A stretch of 64,000 nt of DNA from positions 434,001 through 498,000 of the forward strand of contig VXBP01007152.1 of assembly GCA_013400115.1 (NCBI GenBank), read 5' to 3'. Source of the stretch: Rhinopomastus cyanomelas (Eukaryota > Chordata > Aves > Bucerotiformes > Rhinopomastidae). The notes below the pieces were generated by a model. That model searched no databases. It saw only the letters and a program-made list of their open reading frames with translations, and was not told where the DNA came from. Shown piece after piece: positions 1-12,375 of the stretch. How positions within the stretch are numbered: position 1 is the first letter of the stretch; the number at the start of each line of letters is the position of its first letter. The position numbers and the translations under genes were made by a program.

Positions 1-3000
1 TGACCAAGGGCTTTTCAGTCTTATTGTGTTTCCATTCTTCCTTCTCTCCTTCAGCAAGGTTTGCTTGCAGAAGGACGCCAACACTCGTAGATGCTGTTTT
101 GATAAAGTAGAGCACAGCTTCTAAAATATTTTGCTTATTTAGAAGAAGTTGGGTCTTTTTCTTCCCTGAGAAACGCAGTTAAGGTTTGTTTGAAGCTTCC
201 GAGAAGCTTAATGAACCATGGCTATGCCTGTAGCTTTTTCACATTTGAGAACTTCTGTTGCTAATTAACTTCATTAATAGTACTTAGAGGCACGTTGGCC
301 AATATTTACCGAGTGCTGGCATTACTGCAAAGTGCCGGTGGACTCAGTGGCTCAGCAAATGGGTTCCCTACAGAAAACTCCACCAGAACTGAACGCAGCG
401 TGGTCAGATAGTTCCTCCTTCACAAAAACAAAAGGCTAAAGCCTCACTGATGCTGTTGTTTAAAAAAACCACAATGATGCTGAATGAATAGAAGGAACTT
501 CCTAATCCTGCTGTGGCCGTTATTGATAGCTGCATTCCCACAATGAATTCGCAGCACGCGCAGAGAGCTCGCTGCAGGATTATGGCCTCAAGCTGAACGC
601 GGCTGCACAAGAGCAGTCCTGACTCTGCATAGATATTTCACTGCTCGGGGGAAGATGCTGCAGAAACATCTGTTCCCAGATAAGCCTGCAGACTGGGATG
701 TGCTTGGTGGCACTGAGGGGCATCGCTGGGGAGGCTGGTGCAGCTCTTGATGCCTGGTCTGGTATTGTCTGCACAGATGACTTCAGCATCAGTCTGGGGA
801 TAGTTTTGACATCTTGGCACCCGCTGGGGGCTAGTGACGGCATCCCCTGGGCACGGTGAGGCTGTGGCTCTTAATGAGATCACCTTCCCTGATCAGGTGA
901 GGAGGGAGCTGCATCAGACTCCTCTTTCTGCTGCAGAGGTGCCCTCTGGAAAGGTGGAGCATTTTCTTGGCACAACAAGCTGAAGTCCAGCATGAAGTCC
1001 AGCTAATTGGACAGCACTGCAGCAACTAATTGAGCTTCTGTAAAAGTGATTACAAGAAAAATAGCTGGAAGTATCTCTCCAAGGGGGTTCACAAATTCCT
1101 CATCTTTCTTTCTTTTTCTGGTTTAGGGATTTTTTTTGTCATCTTTTACCTCTTTTTACCTCTTTACTGCTCTTATTTACAGTACATCCTTCAGGGGCCA
1201 CCCTTGAGCTATCCACTATACATCTAAAGTACATACATCTAGGTTGGTGGGTATATGAAAACAGATTAATCTCCTTGACTCACCTCTCCAGTCTGTGTTC
1301 TGTGAAGGAACTTCTACTGAGCAGAAAAAAATGTTTAAACTCTTTTCTTTTTAATATCACAAGACCATTTCTATTGGCATGATGGTTCTGAGATGCTTCT
1401 TTTCAGCTCTTGTGCCTTTCACTCTACTGACAGGATTTCAGTAGGTTCTGGAAGCTGCTGAGAACAAGTTTGCTGAAGTCCTCTGGGAGGAGAATCCTTT
1501 CCTGGTCTAGCTGCAGTGCTTCTTGCTTTTTTGACATGACAGTCCAACTCACAAGGGATTGCTGAGCTGGTGAGGGCATCTAGAAAAGGAGGAACAGCCT
1601 AGCAGACAATGGCTGCAGAACCAAGCAAGCCTCGCTCAAACCTTACCTGGATGGATCCACCGCACCAGATCCTCTTAGGTCCCGTATAAAAAGCTCAGGG
1701 TTCCATCCCCTGGTGTATTGTATTATGGATGGCTGACTTCATCTCAAGAATTACAATTTTACTTTGTCTTTTATTTCTCATGAGGATGGGATGTGAAGAT
1801 GTGCAACAGCTGGAAAGATTGAGGGAAAATATCCTTTTGGAAGTCATGACTTTGAAGCATTGCTGAGGGCCACTGGGTGCTGTGTGAGCTGGTGTTGAGG
1901 AGGTCTGGCTCACCCCTTCAATCTCACTTGTACTCAGGAGGTAATCTCCCTTTGCCTGCAAGGAGACTTCCCTTAACATGCTGCTACCTGTCACCATAGT
2001 CGGGATCACATTCCACTTCTGCTCGAAAACAGAGGAGTTCTGTGCACAAATGGAAGGTTGGATCCCTAGAGAGCAATATTCCTCCACGGTCTGCATGGAG
2101 TATAACCAACCCTTCCCATTTTTCCTCTTAATGTTTTCATTCTGAAAAAAATGGAAGGGCTTCAGATCTTTTTTTGTCCCATGTGCGAGACCTCACAGAC
2201 AAAGAAGTGTCTGGTACTTTAATTAGTGACTTAAAAGTCAGGATTTGTGCTGGTACTTTCTTAGAGGAGAAGAGAGAGATTGGTTTTACATACAGTTTTA
2301 AATAATCCAAGAGGTGTGTGGAAGGAAGACAGGAACTTAGGGAATGACAGTGCTTCGGTGTAATGGATCACGATGACTGAGGAAGAGTCCTTGTGCAAAA
2401 ACCAAGAAGAAGACACTTGAATGGCCGTGTTGGGGCTCAGTACTGCCCCTGCCTAGTTACCACCAGCTGAGCCCCCAGGAAGTGATTCTGCAATGCCCTG
2501 TGTAAGGCAACTCATTTCTCTTCGTGTCACAGCCTGGTGCTGCTGCTGACTCTACTACGAGCGGGACTGGACGACTGCTGTCAATTCAAAATGAAAAAGA
2601 GATGAGTTGCTGCAATTACAGGAGCTGTGGGAGGTGCCTGATGGAAACAGCAACGAGGCATTTGCTGTACTCCCGTGGCATTTCCATCACTGGCCAACCT
2701 CTGCAGGCTGTGAACAGGTCTAAGGCTTTGGAATGGTTTAGCCATCTCTAAAGGGCTGTAGGGGCTTTATCCACTTCAGCTCTCTAAGCCTTTAGTGCCA
2801 AATCCTGGTCTTTTGTAAGTCTCCAGCAGAATCGCCAGTGGTTTCAATGGGTGCGGGATTGGGTCCCTGGAGCACTTTGAGTAATTTAAACCACCCTAAA
2901 TCCTCGAAGCAGCTTAAGTGATAAGCTACTTGTTCCAGAGTTCTCAGTTTGCAGACCCAGCTCGTAAAATAGTCCAGGCAGCTCATTGTGTACTTGACTA

Positions 3001-4074
3001 TGGATGCATCTGCTTTAAAAGGCAGAGGTGGCACAATGAGCCTCTGGTATCCAACGCCCAAAGTGTTTTACTCCTAGAGAAACTGGGATTCTCCTTATTT
3101 TTTTAAGCACAGAAACTCATGGTTTCCAGCAGCTACCAGATGAGATGCTGTTCCCTGAGCTCAGACAGGAGCAATGGTGCTCAAGACTCTGGGTCTAGAA
3201 CCTGCTGGTGATGCCACTACCTGCTGGACTTCCATCCCGCCTTTGTGCCACATCTCCATCTCATGGCTCAGGAGGAAAATCAAAACTCTCCGGAAGGTTC
3301 TTGTGGTTTGTGGGATGTTATCAACCTTCATTATTAATGTTTACTGTACAGAGCATCCTAACTTGTCAATGAAGTTTGACATTGAGGGTATGGTGGAAGA
3401 ACCAAATGTCTCAGCAGCCAGTGGGATCCAAGTACCTGTCAGGCAGCAGCAGAATTTGCTACTGATCAACTGCTTATTGATCTCCCAGGCCCCAATTCAA
3501 CATGACATGGTGCCTTCACCACTTTGCGTTGGAGGTTTTAAGAGAGCAGCAGCAATCCCTGCCATCCCTGAAACACGCAGGGAAGGAAGGAGAGGACAAC
3601 AGACGCTTGACAGCAACAGTTAGAAACAAAGGCACAAACCTTTCTGAAAGCTAATGACAAACTTCAGTGCCTGCAGGTTAGAGAAAGGTGAGCCTGAGAA
3701 AAGTCACCCTCTCTTCCTCCCAAGCCCAGCGAAAGAAAGGGGTCAGGCTCTGCGGGAACTAAACCATATTCTGGTCTACAGCACTTCCATCCACTTTGAA
3801 AGCCCTAGGAGGTCACCAAGCAGCATTTGGGGAAGGCTGCTGCAGACAGATAAGTGTTTTTAAAGGGAAAGAGAGGGAGGGAAAGAAGCCAGACAAAACT
3901 TCACTGCTTCCTCAGTCTTTCATTTGCATGAGAGCACCTGTTAGACGCTTGTCGATGTTTCACACATCTGCAAATCATGGCCAGACCCAGACAAGGGGAT
4001 GTTTCAGGGGACTCATTAAGCCTTGCTGAAATCACAGCAGTTTGCTGCATAAAGTGTAATGGCAGAGACTGAGA
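1..4074. other. Unique non-coding stretch, no gene recognised
   Basis: No CR1 tail, LTR or recognisable exon is visible. All reading frames are short and none resembles a known protein. The stretch around 1080-1165 is pyrimidine-rich, with T runs and two close 'ttttacctc' repeats. It could be intergenic or intronic. Confidence 0.6.
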
Positions 4075-4525
4075 TGGACCAATGCATCCAGATTTGGGCT
4101 CCCCAATTCAAAAGAGACAAGTACCTACTGGAAAGAGTCCAACAGAGAGCTATGAGGATGATTAAGGGAAGAAAGACAGAGAACAGGGGTTGTTTAGTCT
4201 TGAGAAGAGTGAAAGGGGATCTTATTAATGTCCATAAATATCTGAGTGGGGGCCAATCTCTTTTCTGTGGGGCATAGTAACAGGATAAGGGTGGAAACTT
4301 GAACGTAAAAGGTTCCACCTCAACATGAGGAGAAACTTCTTTACTGTGAGAGTGACAGAGCACTAGCATAGGGTGCCCAGAGAGGTTGTGGAGCCTCCTT
4401 CTCTAGAGACTTTCAAAATCCTCCTTGGTGCAGCCCTGTGTGACCTGCCCTAGGTGATCCTGCTTTGGCAGAGAGGTTGGACTACCTTCCTTCCAACTCC
4501 AAACGTTCTATGATTATATGACTCT
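4075..4525 (+). mobile_element. CR1 LINE, 5'-truncated, diverged copy
   Basis: The element runs in sense from the C-terminal part of CR1 ORF2 into its 3' UTR. It contains the CR1 landmarks 'gaggttgtggagcctcc' and 'taggtgatcctgc', and it ends in a degraded 'tctatgatt' tail near 4510-4525. The translated remnant keeps pieces of the ORF2 C-terminus (an RVQQRAMRMIKG-like stretch at 4137-4170), but the frame is broken by indels. Divergence is higher than in group A copies, so this insertion is older. The 5' boundary is approximate. Confidence 0.88.
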
Positions 4526-5873
4526 AAGCTGTCTGAGAGTTTAGCCAAACTGTCTCCCTGGAGATGCATGTCTCCCTTCCCTGCAGGAGATTGTAATCCT
4601 GCAGCAACGTGGGAGGTTCTGGTGGTGCCCAGCTCACATCTGAGAGAGCTCCAGGAGCAGATCCCAAGACACAGGGACTGTAGCTGTCGGCTACCCCAGT
4701 GTGAAGTCTTTGCTACATCTGCTGTATAGAAGCATTACTAAGGATCATCTCACTCATTCTTCTGTCTTGTAGTCCATCTTTCTTCATCTTCTAGACCAAT
4801 CTTCTTCTCACTTTGGCTAACTTAAAGACATCAGAAATCTTTCTTCCAGTTTTATGTACTCCTCTGCTGGTCTTTTATTCCCTTCTTTTCTTCTCACTCA
4901 GCTCATCATCCCCTGCTTTTCTCTGCTTCCACTGTCTTACTCATCCTTCCACTTCTCAAACTCTCTTTGGTTGTCTTCAGATAAACATAATACACTGAAT
5001 TACATCTGCAGAACATAGTCCAGGATCTGATTCTTGTGAGTCTTCATGAGCTTTGGTGACTCAGTATCTTCCTGACACCCCAATGATGAGCTAAAGCTGG
5101 AAAAAAGTAAAGAGGGGCTAGGTGTCTCTTTGATTCAGGCTTCGTACAAGCACAGGATGTGACTAACATTAACCTGTTCTGTGAGGTGAAGTTAGCCTGG
5201 CCAGATTTTCTTCTGGAGGCCACTGCCTGCCCTTCTTGGCTACCATGTGTGCCCTTCTCATGTGAGATTTTACCGAATTTATTTGCTCCCCCGTTCCCTC
5301 CCAGGCTGTTGTTGCGGCGCAGGAGCTGCAGTCTGTGCAGTTATTATTATTAGGCAATAAACAGGGCCAGTGAATCATTAAAACCCAGGCAGAGCTGCTG
5401 ATATTGATTTTTGAAGCTCTGTAAGGAATCGCATGAATTTTTTTTAATGGGTATTACTAGGTCATCCATAGGGAATCTTCAAAACACCACTCTGCAAGAC
5501 AGCAAACAGTGAGACTTTTCATTTGCAGACGCTCTCCTGGAGACCCACGACCTGGGCTGCCACTGCACTGCACTGGTAAGGACAAGGCATCGTCTCTGAG
5601 GGTGTAATTTATGTAATTTCCACACAGTCATGAGCAGAAAACTGCTGCCATACTGGGAAAAGCAGAGTGAAGCCTGCAGAGGGGATGCAGGAACAGACTG
5701 TGCAGACACTGATGGATGTTGATAATTTTTTTCTGCTCTCCTCCCTGGAGTTTCATGTACTGAACATCTTCTGTCAGAGTCCTTCCTCCTCTCCTGCTTT
5801 CTTTCCACTCCCAGCACTCTCCTTCCCACTTTTTCCCTGTCCTCAAGTAAAACCACCCCCACCGGCATCATCA
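4526..5873. other. Unique non-coding stretch with a pyrimidine-rich block
   Basis: No gene is seen. About 4740-4975 is strongly pyrimidine-rich (CTT/TCT runs) on the + strand, and a short TTA repeat lies at 5341-5352. The overlapping short reading frames on both strands at 5160-5890 show no family resemblance. Confidence 0.55.
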
Positions 5874-5935
5874 CACAGAACCACAGAATGACTCTGGTTG
5901 GAAAAGACCCCATGGATCATCGAGTCCAACCGTCT
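5874..5935 (-). mobile_element. CR1 3'-end fragment (older type)
   Basis: An antisense CR1 3' end: 'cacagaatgactctggttgg', then 'gatcatcgagtccaacc' at about 5916-5932. Only about 60 bp remain, typical of a severely 5'-truncated CR1. The 'catcgagtccaac' variant separates it from group A ('catctagtccaat'). Confidence 0.8.
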
Positions 5936-7191
5936 ACATGTCCACAGCCATCCATTTTCTTACTCTACAGACGTCTCATCTCCACTTCTCACTAATCCTT
6001 CAGGACCCAGAATGCCACCTTGATCCTTCCTTAACAAGGGTGCCTACACCGGTGGACTCGGTGCTGGAGCAGAAGCTCACACCTCTTTACCAGCTCATGC
6101 AACACACCAGGTAGCCTTGCATCATCTAAATTCATAACCTTAGACAAGCTGATATCTCCACCAATCCCCCTCACAAATGATCACAAGCAGGATGTTTGAG
6201 ATGGGCCTCTTTAACCACCAGTGTTACTTTCGCAGCTGTTTAAGCAGGTGTCTCTAACATCAGACTTCTCCATAAAAGCTAACACACACACAGACACAAA
6301 AAGGACAGACTTTGCTTTCAGACCTTCTTTGTTCAGATTAATTTACAGGTATTTTTGTGTGCAGAGAGTTAAGGCAGCATTGCAGGAAAGTGCCTAATGT
6401 GCACATGGGAATTGGATTCCCAACTCTTATTAAAAGTCAGCAAAATTGGTGCCTGAGCGAGGACCACGTCTTTGAAAAGCTCTTCTTTAGATTCCACGGG
6501 AAGGCAAAAATGAATGGCTCCCCCTGCACCAAAGTGTCTCGCTGCAGACCGAATACACACAGCTTTCAACATGCCTTTGTGACTTGAGAGCTTGGAAACA
6601 GAACCCCCCTGTAGAAGGCACTTGCACAGCTCCAGGCCCATCCTGGAAAAGTGCTTGGAAGCTGCCTCTGCGCTCGGGAGGCTCTGAGCTCTTGGAAGTG
6701 AAAATTTAAAGCACTGGAAAGCATTGATCCTCTGTGTGTTGGATGTAATCTCCTGGATGATGCCCTTCGCGCTGATAAATGGTAAAAAATAAAAATAAGG
6801 TCCTTTACAGAACAAGATATTTGAACAGCAGTCCTTGAACCCAGGCAGCAAGCGATGCTGGAGAGAATTTGAGTTGTGGAGAGAAGAGCAGAAGCACTGG
6901 AGCACCAAACAGGAGAAGTCCCTGCCATTGAGTGGGAGCTCTCCAGGGCAGAAGAGAGACCCAAGCATCACATCGTGACCTGGGACACTTCCAGTTCCCA
7001 GGGGTCACTCCAAAAGGAGCCTTTTGTAAAGTGCAGTTAATTTAATTAATCTTGAAACAATCGAAAGGAAAATCACTGCCAGCAAAGCCACTTTTAAGAA
7101 GAAAATACTTATTTCTGTGTGTTTCAATGGGCCAAGATTTAGCCTCTTTTACAGACCCATCTGCCTAGAGGCCTAGGATCTTATCTGATCA

Positions 7192-7204
7192 TTTCCATGG
7201 CAAC
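7192..7204 (-). promoter_or_regulatory. RFX-type X-box motif, candidate
   Basis: The + strand reads TTTCCATGGCAAC, so the minus strand reads GTTGCCATGGAAA. This closely matches the imperfect-palindrome X-box bound by RFX winged-helix factors (family knowledge: GTNRCC, short spacer, RGYAAC or variants). A second similar motif lies about 105 bp downstream. Motif presence alone does not show function. Confidence 0.4.
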
Positions 7205-7295
7205 GGCTCTGGGATTAGAAAAGGATGAATGTTTAGGAAGAGTTGCTGGAATTTCATGGAAGATGATGAATTGAGGATTACTTCACTACCTACGT

Positions 7296-7309
7296 GTTAC
7301 CATGGAAAT
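7296..7309 (+). promoter_or_regulatory. Second RFX-type X-box motif, candidate
   Basis: The + strand reads GTTACCATGGAAAT. It is the same motif type as at 7192-7204 but in the opposite orientation, so the two face each other across about 90 bp of unique AT-rich DNA. No transcription unit is visible beside it, so an enhancer or silencer role is the most that can be suggested. Confidence 0.38.
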
Positions 7310-7885
7310 GTGCATTTACAAATTGCACTGGGTTTAAAACACCACCCCTATTAGTATAAATTTGTGCGGCTTCTCTAAAGAGCTCCAGGAGGAGGTTTAT
7401 TCTTTGACACCTCTGCCCCACTTGAGCACGTAGCTGGTGCTGTCAAGCCTCAGACCCAGCTCTCTAACAACGCAGTGAAACCTAGGTAGTGAAAGGGGTT
7501 AAAAGGGGTTTCTTCTTCACCCCCAGAAGAACCACTAATCAAAGCAGAAACACCCACTCATCCGACTGCCTTTAGGAAAGACCACGTCTGACTTGATGAC
7601 TTGCAAGACCCCTTTCAGTCTTGCAAACCTAAGGTCACTTCTAAGGCTGCTTTTGTTGCTTTAGTGAAATTCTTGGCTTAAGTGTAAAGCAAATCTACTG
7701 GGTCCTTTTTGTAAACTACGCATTAAATTCTCCATGATACAATAGCCTCAAGGAGTGAAGCAGGACTTGAGAGACATTCTTAGCAAAACCTTAAAAAAAC
7801 AGACAGTTCCTATGTTTAAAGCCCAGAGCAAAAGAAGGCAGAGAAAAAATCCCAAGACATGAAAATTCAGAGGGTCAGATAAATC

Positions 7886-8262
7886 ACAGAACATTAGGGA
7901 TTGGAAGGGACCTTGAAAGATCATCCAGTCCAATCCCCCTGCCACAATAGGATCCTCTAGACCCAGCCACACAGGAACATATCCAGGTGGGTTTTAAATA
8001 TCTCTAGAGAAAGAGACTCCACAACCCCCCTGGGCAGCTCCTTCCAGTGCTCTGTCACCCTCACTAGGAAGAAGTTCCTTCTCATATTGATGTGGAACCT
8101 CCTGTGTTCCCGCTCACACCCACTGTCCCTTGTCCTATCACTAGATGACACTGAGCAGAGCCTGGCTCCATCCTCCTGACACCCATATTCCACACATTCA
8201 TAAACATTAATGAGGTCACCCCTCAGTCTCCTTTTTTCCTCAGGCACACCTGTTCTTCAGTA
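7886..8262 (-). mobile_element. CR1 LINE, group A, 5'-truncated
   Basis: An antisense group A copy beginning at its 3' tail ('cacagaacattagggattgg') and running back into the ORF2 C-terminus to about 8262. The minus strand keeps an open frame of about 96 codons (7957-8247) with the CR1 ORF2 C-terminal signatures KRRLRGDLIN, HRRFHINMRRNFF and ending FKTHLDMFLCGWV. In the parent element this region follows the reverse transcriptase domain. There is no RT domain here, so the copy is dead on arrival. Confidence 0.95.
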
Positions 8263-10674
8263 GAGCCCAAAGAATCCATCTTACCAAGCAGACAGCTTAT
8301 CATAATAACATAAAAATAGAGTGACATAACTCAAAGAAGGAAATCTGGCTGAACTCTGAATTTCATTCAAAGGGCCCGTCGCACCTTTGAAATAAAAATG
8401 AAGATTTGCAGCATCTTGAGGAGAATTAATGTCATTTTGTGTGTTGGGAAACTGAGTCTGGAGAGGCTACCCTGGGGGTCAGCAGCCTGGCTGTGAATAT
8501 GGACCCTGTCTGGATGATGTAAGGCTGACAGCTCTTCGCAGCTTATAACTCTTCATTAGGGGATGGGTGTCATGAAGATCTATGTAGTAGCACTGCAGAT
8601 GTAAGACTTTCCTCGGGGGAAGAAGCAAAGAGGTTCTCTAAGGACCTGTGTGACTGAGACTGCTACTGAGACCACTCCACCACAAGTTCATCGGCACCGA
8701 CAGCGTCATCACTGCCACATTGAGACTAACGTTCTTGCTCCCTAAAACCAGGCAATCCACCCCAGGGCAAGGTCTTTCTAAGAGACACCAACTTCAGTTC
8801 ATCCAGCCACCACCCTGCAGCGGGTCTTTGCAGCCTGTTAAAGAAGCTGATCTTGCTGCAGCTCCACCGTGATGATGCCAATAGGCTGTACTGACCATCT
8901 CAGCAGCTTTGCAGTGGAATGGAAGATTCCCCATGGAAGGCACAAGAGGCACACAGGCTCACACCCTCCACACAGACGTGCCTGTGCTGCACTTTTGGTA
9001 TTAAAAGCCAGTCAGACCCCAAGGACATAGTGGCTCTGAGGACACATTTCCAACCTGACCTTCTGGTGGCAGGGTGAAGCTCAGGCATGAAGTTAACCAA
9101 AGGTTTGGAAGATGCATGTTTGAATCTCATCCTTCCTTTGTGCAGGGGAGCAGGAGACATCCTTGCTGAAGCAGCATCTTTTCAAACCCACTGGTGTGTG
9201 GTGGGAAGCCACTTCATCCTGGGTTTAGTGACACACTTGGGTGTTGGCAGGTGGCCAGCTTGAGACCTGGCACAGTTGCCGTGAGCTTGTTGAGGAGTGA
9301 AGGCGGCAGATGGTGCTACGTGGGTGGGGAATCAGCTCTGAGAGTCACACGTTGTCACACTGCTCAGCCTGCCAGCAGCTGATCACATTCACCCGGTCCC
9401 AACCTCCAAAGCATAACACTTCCCAACAAACCAGGGGCAAAAGGAGCTGGCACTAAATACAGGAAAAGTAAAGATCTTTGTGCTAGTCATGACTTCCTTA
9501 GTGATTGTCCCTTGTTCCTTCATCCCCATCCCATGGAGAGCATGTGATGAGATGCTGGATGCCGAACACTTGATAGGGCACCACGCTTTCCCTCCTGCAC
9601 CTCCTTGAGGGCCACCAGCCATGCAGACAACCCTGGCATCTGGGGCTGCACTCACACACTCCTCTTCCCTGATCCATGACAGGGTCTCAAATTAACACGG
9701 GTTAATTAGCAGGATTGCACTGCACTTGGTGACGTGATTTACAATGGCTTTATGTTCTCCAGTCCCACCTCTTTCTTGCAGACTTTCTGCTCATAAACCT
9801 GCTGCCTCCTTCCATTTCATTGGGTTTTTTATATCAGACAAAAATCCTGGGCTGTAGCTCTCTGGGAGAACAGCAGGGCAGAGCCCTCTGCCTGCCTGGA
9901 ATCCCTGCTCCCCCCACCTCAGTGAACCTCCTGCAGACTTTTTCATGAGCAATTAGGAAATACCTGGAGCAGTGGGAGTGAGGAAGCAGCAAGGGGGCAC
10001 AACAGCTTCCCAAGGGTGAGAAAATCACAAGTGAATCCACTGTTTGCAAAACCTCCACCCTTTCCTCCCAGATAAGCTCCATGGCTGGACACAAAACCAG
10101 AGACAATGAAGGCGAACAGACTCGGTGGGGTGGGGTTTCCACCTCCCTTCCGGGCTCTGACCTTTGGGAACAGCATTTGCAAAGGCTGTGAGCCCCTGGC
10201 TGGCTTTGCACGGCCGGCAACACCCTCAGTGCACCCGAGCAAACGTTATCCCAGAGCCCAGCCAGCCACCAGCACGCAGAGCATCCACACGCCGCTGCCT
10301 CCCTCAGTGCTGCTGCACACGCTTGCTCAAAGGGGGTTGTGAGAGACTTCAGGTGTCCAGGGGGGAAAGGTCCCTACAGCAGTGGGGTTTCTCTTTTGGA
10401 AAAGGGAGTCTGTCCCGTCACCCGCTGCCTGGGTAAGATGGGAGTGAACGTATGGGCGAGTTACTTGCACACTTCTAAATTGCAAGCTCTATTTTTGGCC
10501 ACTGCAAGCTGGAGTGCCATAGGAAAAGCAATTAAAAGATTCATTAAAGCTCAAGCAGAAAGATTCTTCTGGTTTTCTTAGCAGTTTGTTGACAGTTTTT
10601 AGCTGCTGAAGTTTAAATACTGCAGGGCAATAAATGAGCTATTTTGGGGGTGGGGATGGACAGCCAACAGCTTG
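8263..10674. other. Unique non-coding stretch, locally GC-rich
   Basis: No gene is recognised. About 10090-10340 is GC-rich with several CpGs but has no promoter architecture I can defend. Overlapping short open frames on both strands there are the usual by-product of GC-rich DNA. Confidence 0.55.
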
Positions 10675-10897
10675 AATCATAGAATCACAGGATCATTAGG
10701 GATTGGAAGGGACCTTGAAAGATCGTCTAGTCCAATGCCTCTGCCACAACAGGATCACCTAGAACAAGTCACACAGGAACACATCCAGGCGAGTTTCAAA
10801 CATGTCCAGAGATGGAGACTCCACAACCCCTCTGGGCAGCCTGCTCCATTGCTCTGTCACCCTAACTGGGAAGAAGTTCCTTCTCATATTTTTTTAT
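10675..10897 (-). mobile_element. CR1 LINE, group A, 5'-truncated
   Basis: Antisense copy from the tail ('aatcatagaatcacagg' at 10675) through the end of ORF2 and the 'ctccacaacccctctgggca' block, ending near 'ttctcatatttttttatt'. Unique sequence follows. About 220 bp are kept. Small changes such as 'cgagtttcaaacatg' give modest divergence from the other group A copies. Confidence 0.94.
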
Positions 10898-11787
10898 TTG
10901 AATAACCTCTTCTTCCAGTCCTGCACCAGTAAAACACCTTTACCTTCCACACAAATGAACAAATGGATGCCACTTATCGAAAATGTTAGTGGTTCAATCA
11001 GTAAAACCAGAGTGGGAGATGAGCCTTTAGGGTGAGGCTCTCCATTACAAGCAGGGGTTTGGGACCAACCTTGCCATCTGCCAAAGGCCTCCTGCAATCT
11101 TGGGCAAGGCCCTCCAACTCAGTGAGCTGCTGTTTTGTACCTGCCTGCTGCTGTGCAGCTGGAGCATCTCTCTACAAGACTAGTGCAACAAGAGCTGACC
11201 TCAGTGTTACCCATACCATGAGACAGTGAATCCTCCTCTAGGCACATGCGGGACAATAAGCAAAACTCTCTTCAAGCCTTTTTCTGAGTTGTTTGTAGAA
11301 AAACAAAAAAGAAAAAAGGCAAGAAAATACCCATTTTCAATAGAGGAGAAGGTGATCAAATACCTCTAAGATGTTTAACCTTGGGAGATGAAAGAGATCC
11401 CTAGCTGTTGTCACCTTCCCTTAATCATTACCAGAGCGATTGTCTGTGATTTAGTTGTGTGCTCTGTTGCAACGCAGCGTTCAGCCTGGTCTGACGTGAC
11501 GAATGGAATTGCAGAGCTGGCCTCCGTATGACTCCGTTGAACCTGCTGCATGGGACGGGTGAGAAATATTACAGCAGGGGGGAAAAGCACCAGGCCATAC
11601 ATGAGAACAAGTTGGTTCCTACTGTTTCTCCACATTCCTTTAGCATTCAGCAAATTATCAAGGGAAAGAGAAGTTACCTGTAGTTAAAGAGGTGTAAAAC
11701 TGGCTCTACCAGCCTTGAACAAATGAGATTGGGGTGCTGCTTGAGCACAGTCCTTCTCCTTATCTGTCCTTTGCTTGTGTGGTTTCA
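10898..11787. other. Unique non-coding stretch
   Basis: Nothing gene-like is visible. An A-rich patch lies at about 11295-11330. Confidence 0.55.
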
Positions 11788-12086
11788 TAGAGTCATCAGG
11801 AATCAGACTAGATCTTGAAAGATCATCTAGTCCAGTCCAATCCCCCTGCCACAGCAGGACCACCTAGACCAAGTTGCACAGGAACACATCCAGGCGGGTT
11901 TTAAATGTCTCCAGAGAAGGAGACTCCACAACCCCTCTGGGCAGCCCTTTCCAGTGTTTTGTCACCCTCACTGGGAAGAAATTCCTTCTGATATTTATAT
12001 GGAACCTCCTATGTTCCAGCTTACACCCATTGCCCCTCATCCTATCACTAGATCACATTGAGAAGAGCCTGGCACCAGCCTCCTGA
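11788..12086 (-). mobile_element. CR1 LINE, group A, left part of an interrupted copy
   Basis: Antisense group A sequence from a tail at 11788 to 'ccagcctcctga' at 12086, where consensus group A would continue into 'cacccacccttcacatattt'. A group B CR1 tail begins exactly at the break. Sequence resembling the expected continuation ('accctgcacatatttgcaga') reappears at 12255, so the element was probably split by the insertion at 12087-12254. Confidence 0.92.
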
Positions 12087-12254
12087 TAGAATCATAGAAT
12101 CACAGAATCATAGAATCATCATGGCTAAAAAGAACCTCCAGGGTCATCGAGTCCAACTTTTTCTCCCAGTGTCTAACCGCTAGACCATATCCCTAAGCGC
12201 CGCATCCACCTCCAGGGATGGTGACATCACCACCTCCCTGGGTAATCCATTTCC
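12087..12254 (-). mobile_element. CR1 LINE, group B, nested in a group A CR1
   Basis: Begins with an octamer-type tail ('tagaatcatagaatcac') and the group B 3' UTR in antisense ('cctccagggtcatcgagtcc'). It then runs into the last codons of ORF2 (minus-strand reading GLPREVVMSPSLEVDAALRDM). It matches the 3' end of the copy at 32238-32882. The simplest reading is insertion into the flanking group A element. The alternative is a separate group B copy with an internal deletion that abuts group A. Confidence 0.85.
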
Positions 12255-12375
12255 ACCCTGCACATATTTGCAGAGAATAGTGAGGTCACGCCTCAGTCTC
12301 CTCTTCTTCACGCTAAAGACACCCAGCTCCCTCAGCCTCTCCTCATAAGGCCAGGAAAGGCTTCCCCACCCTACC
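12255..12375 (-). mobile_element. CR1 fragment, probable right part of the interrupted copy
   Basis: Antisense ORF2 C-terminal sequence: 'gaggtcacgcctcagtctcc' and 'cccagctccctcagcctc', with minus-strand reading ERLRELGVFS and KKRRLRRDL. The KKRRLR spelling is closer to group A (EKRRLR) than to group B (ERRLR), which favours the split-element model. The right boundary is uncertain. Confidence 0.75.

Larger units (their letters stand above)
5936..7885. other. Unique non-coding stretch containing two X-box motifs
   Basis: No gene is recognised. The longest open frame here (6369-6971, minus, 200 codons) has no recognisable domain and overlaps another open frame on the same strand. A short CA-type run lies near 6280-6298. 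The segment 7020-7350 is AT-rich and holds the two RFX-like motifs listed separately. Confidence 0.55.

Noticed and set aside
4740..4975. Pyrimidine-rich tract as a splice acceptor region
   Set aside because: It is far longer than a polypyrimidine tract and no convincing exon follows.
6369..6971. 200-codon open frame on the minus strand
   Set aside because: It lies in unique DNA but has no recognisable domain, competes with overlapping open frames and has no splice or promoter context. Chance is the simplest explanation, though a translated search against other birds would settle it.
7957..8247. 96-codon frame (and similar 70-95-codon frames at other CR1 copies) as host genes
   Set aside because: These are C-terminal ends of CR1 ORF2 recognisable by KRRLRGDLIN, HINMRRNFF and FLCDLV. 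They are transposon remnants.
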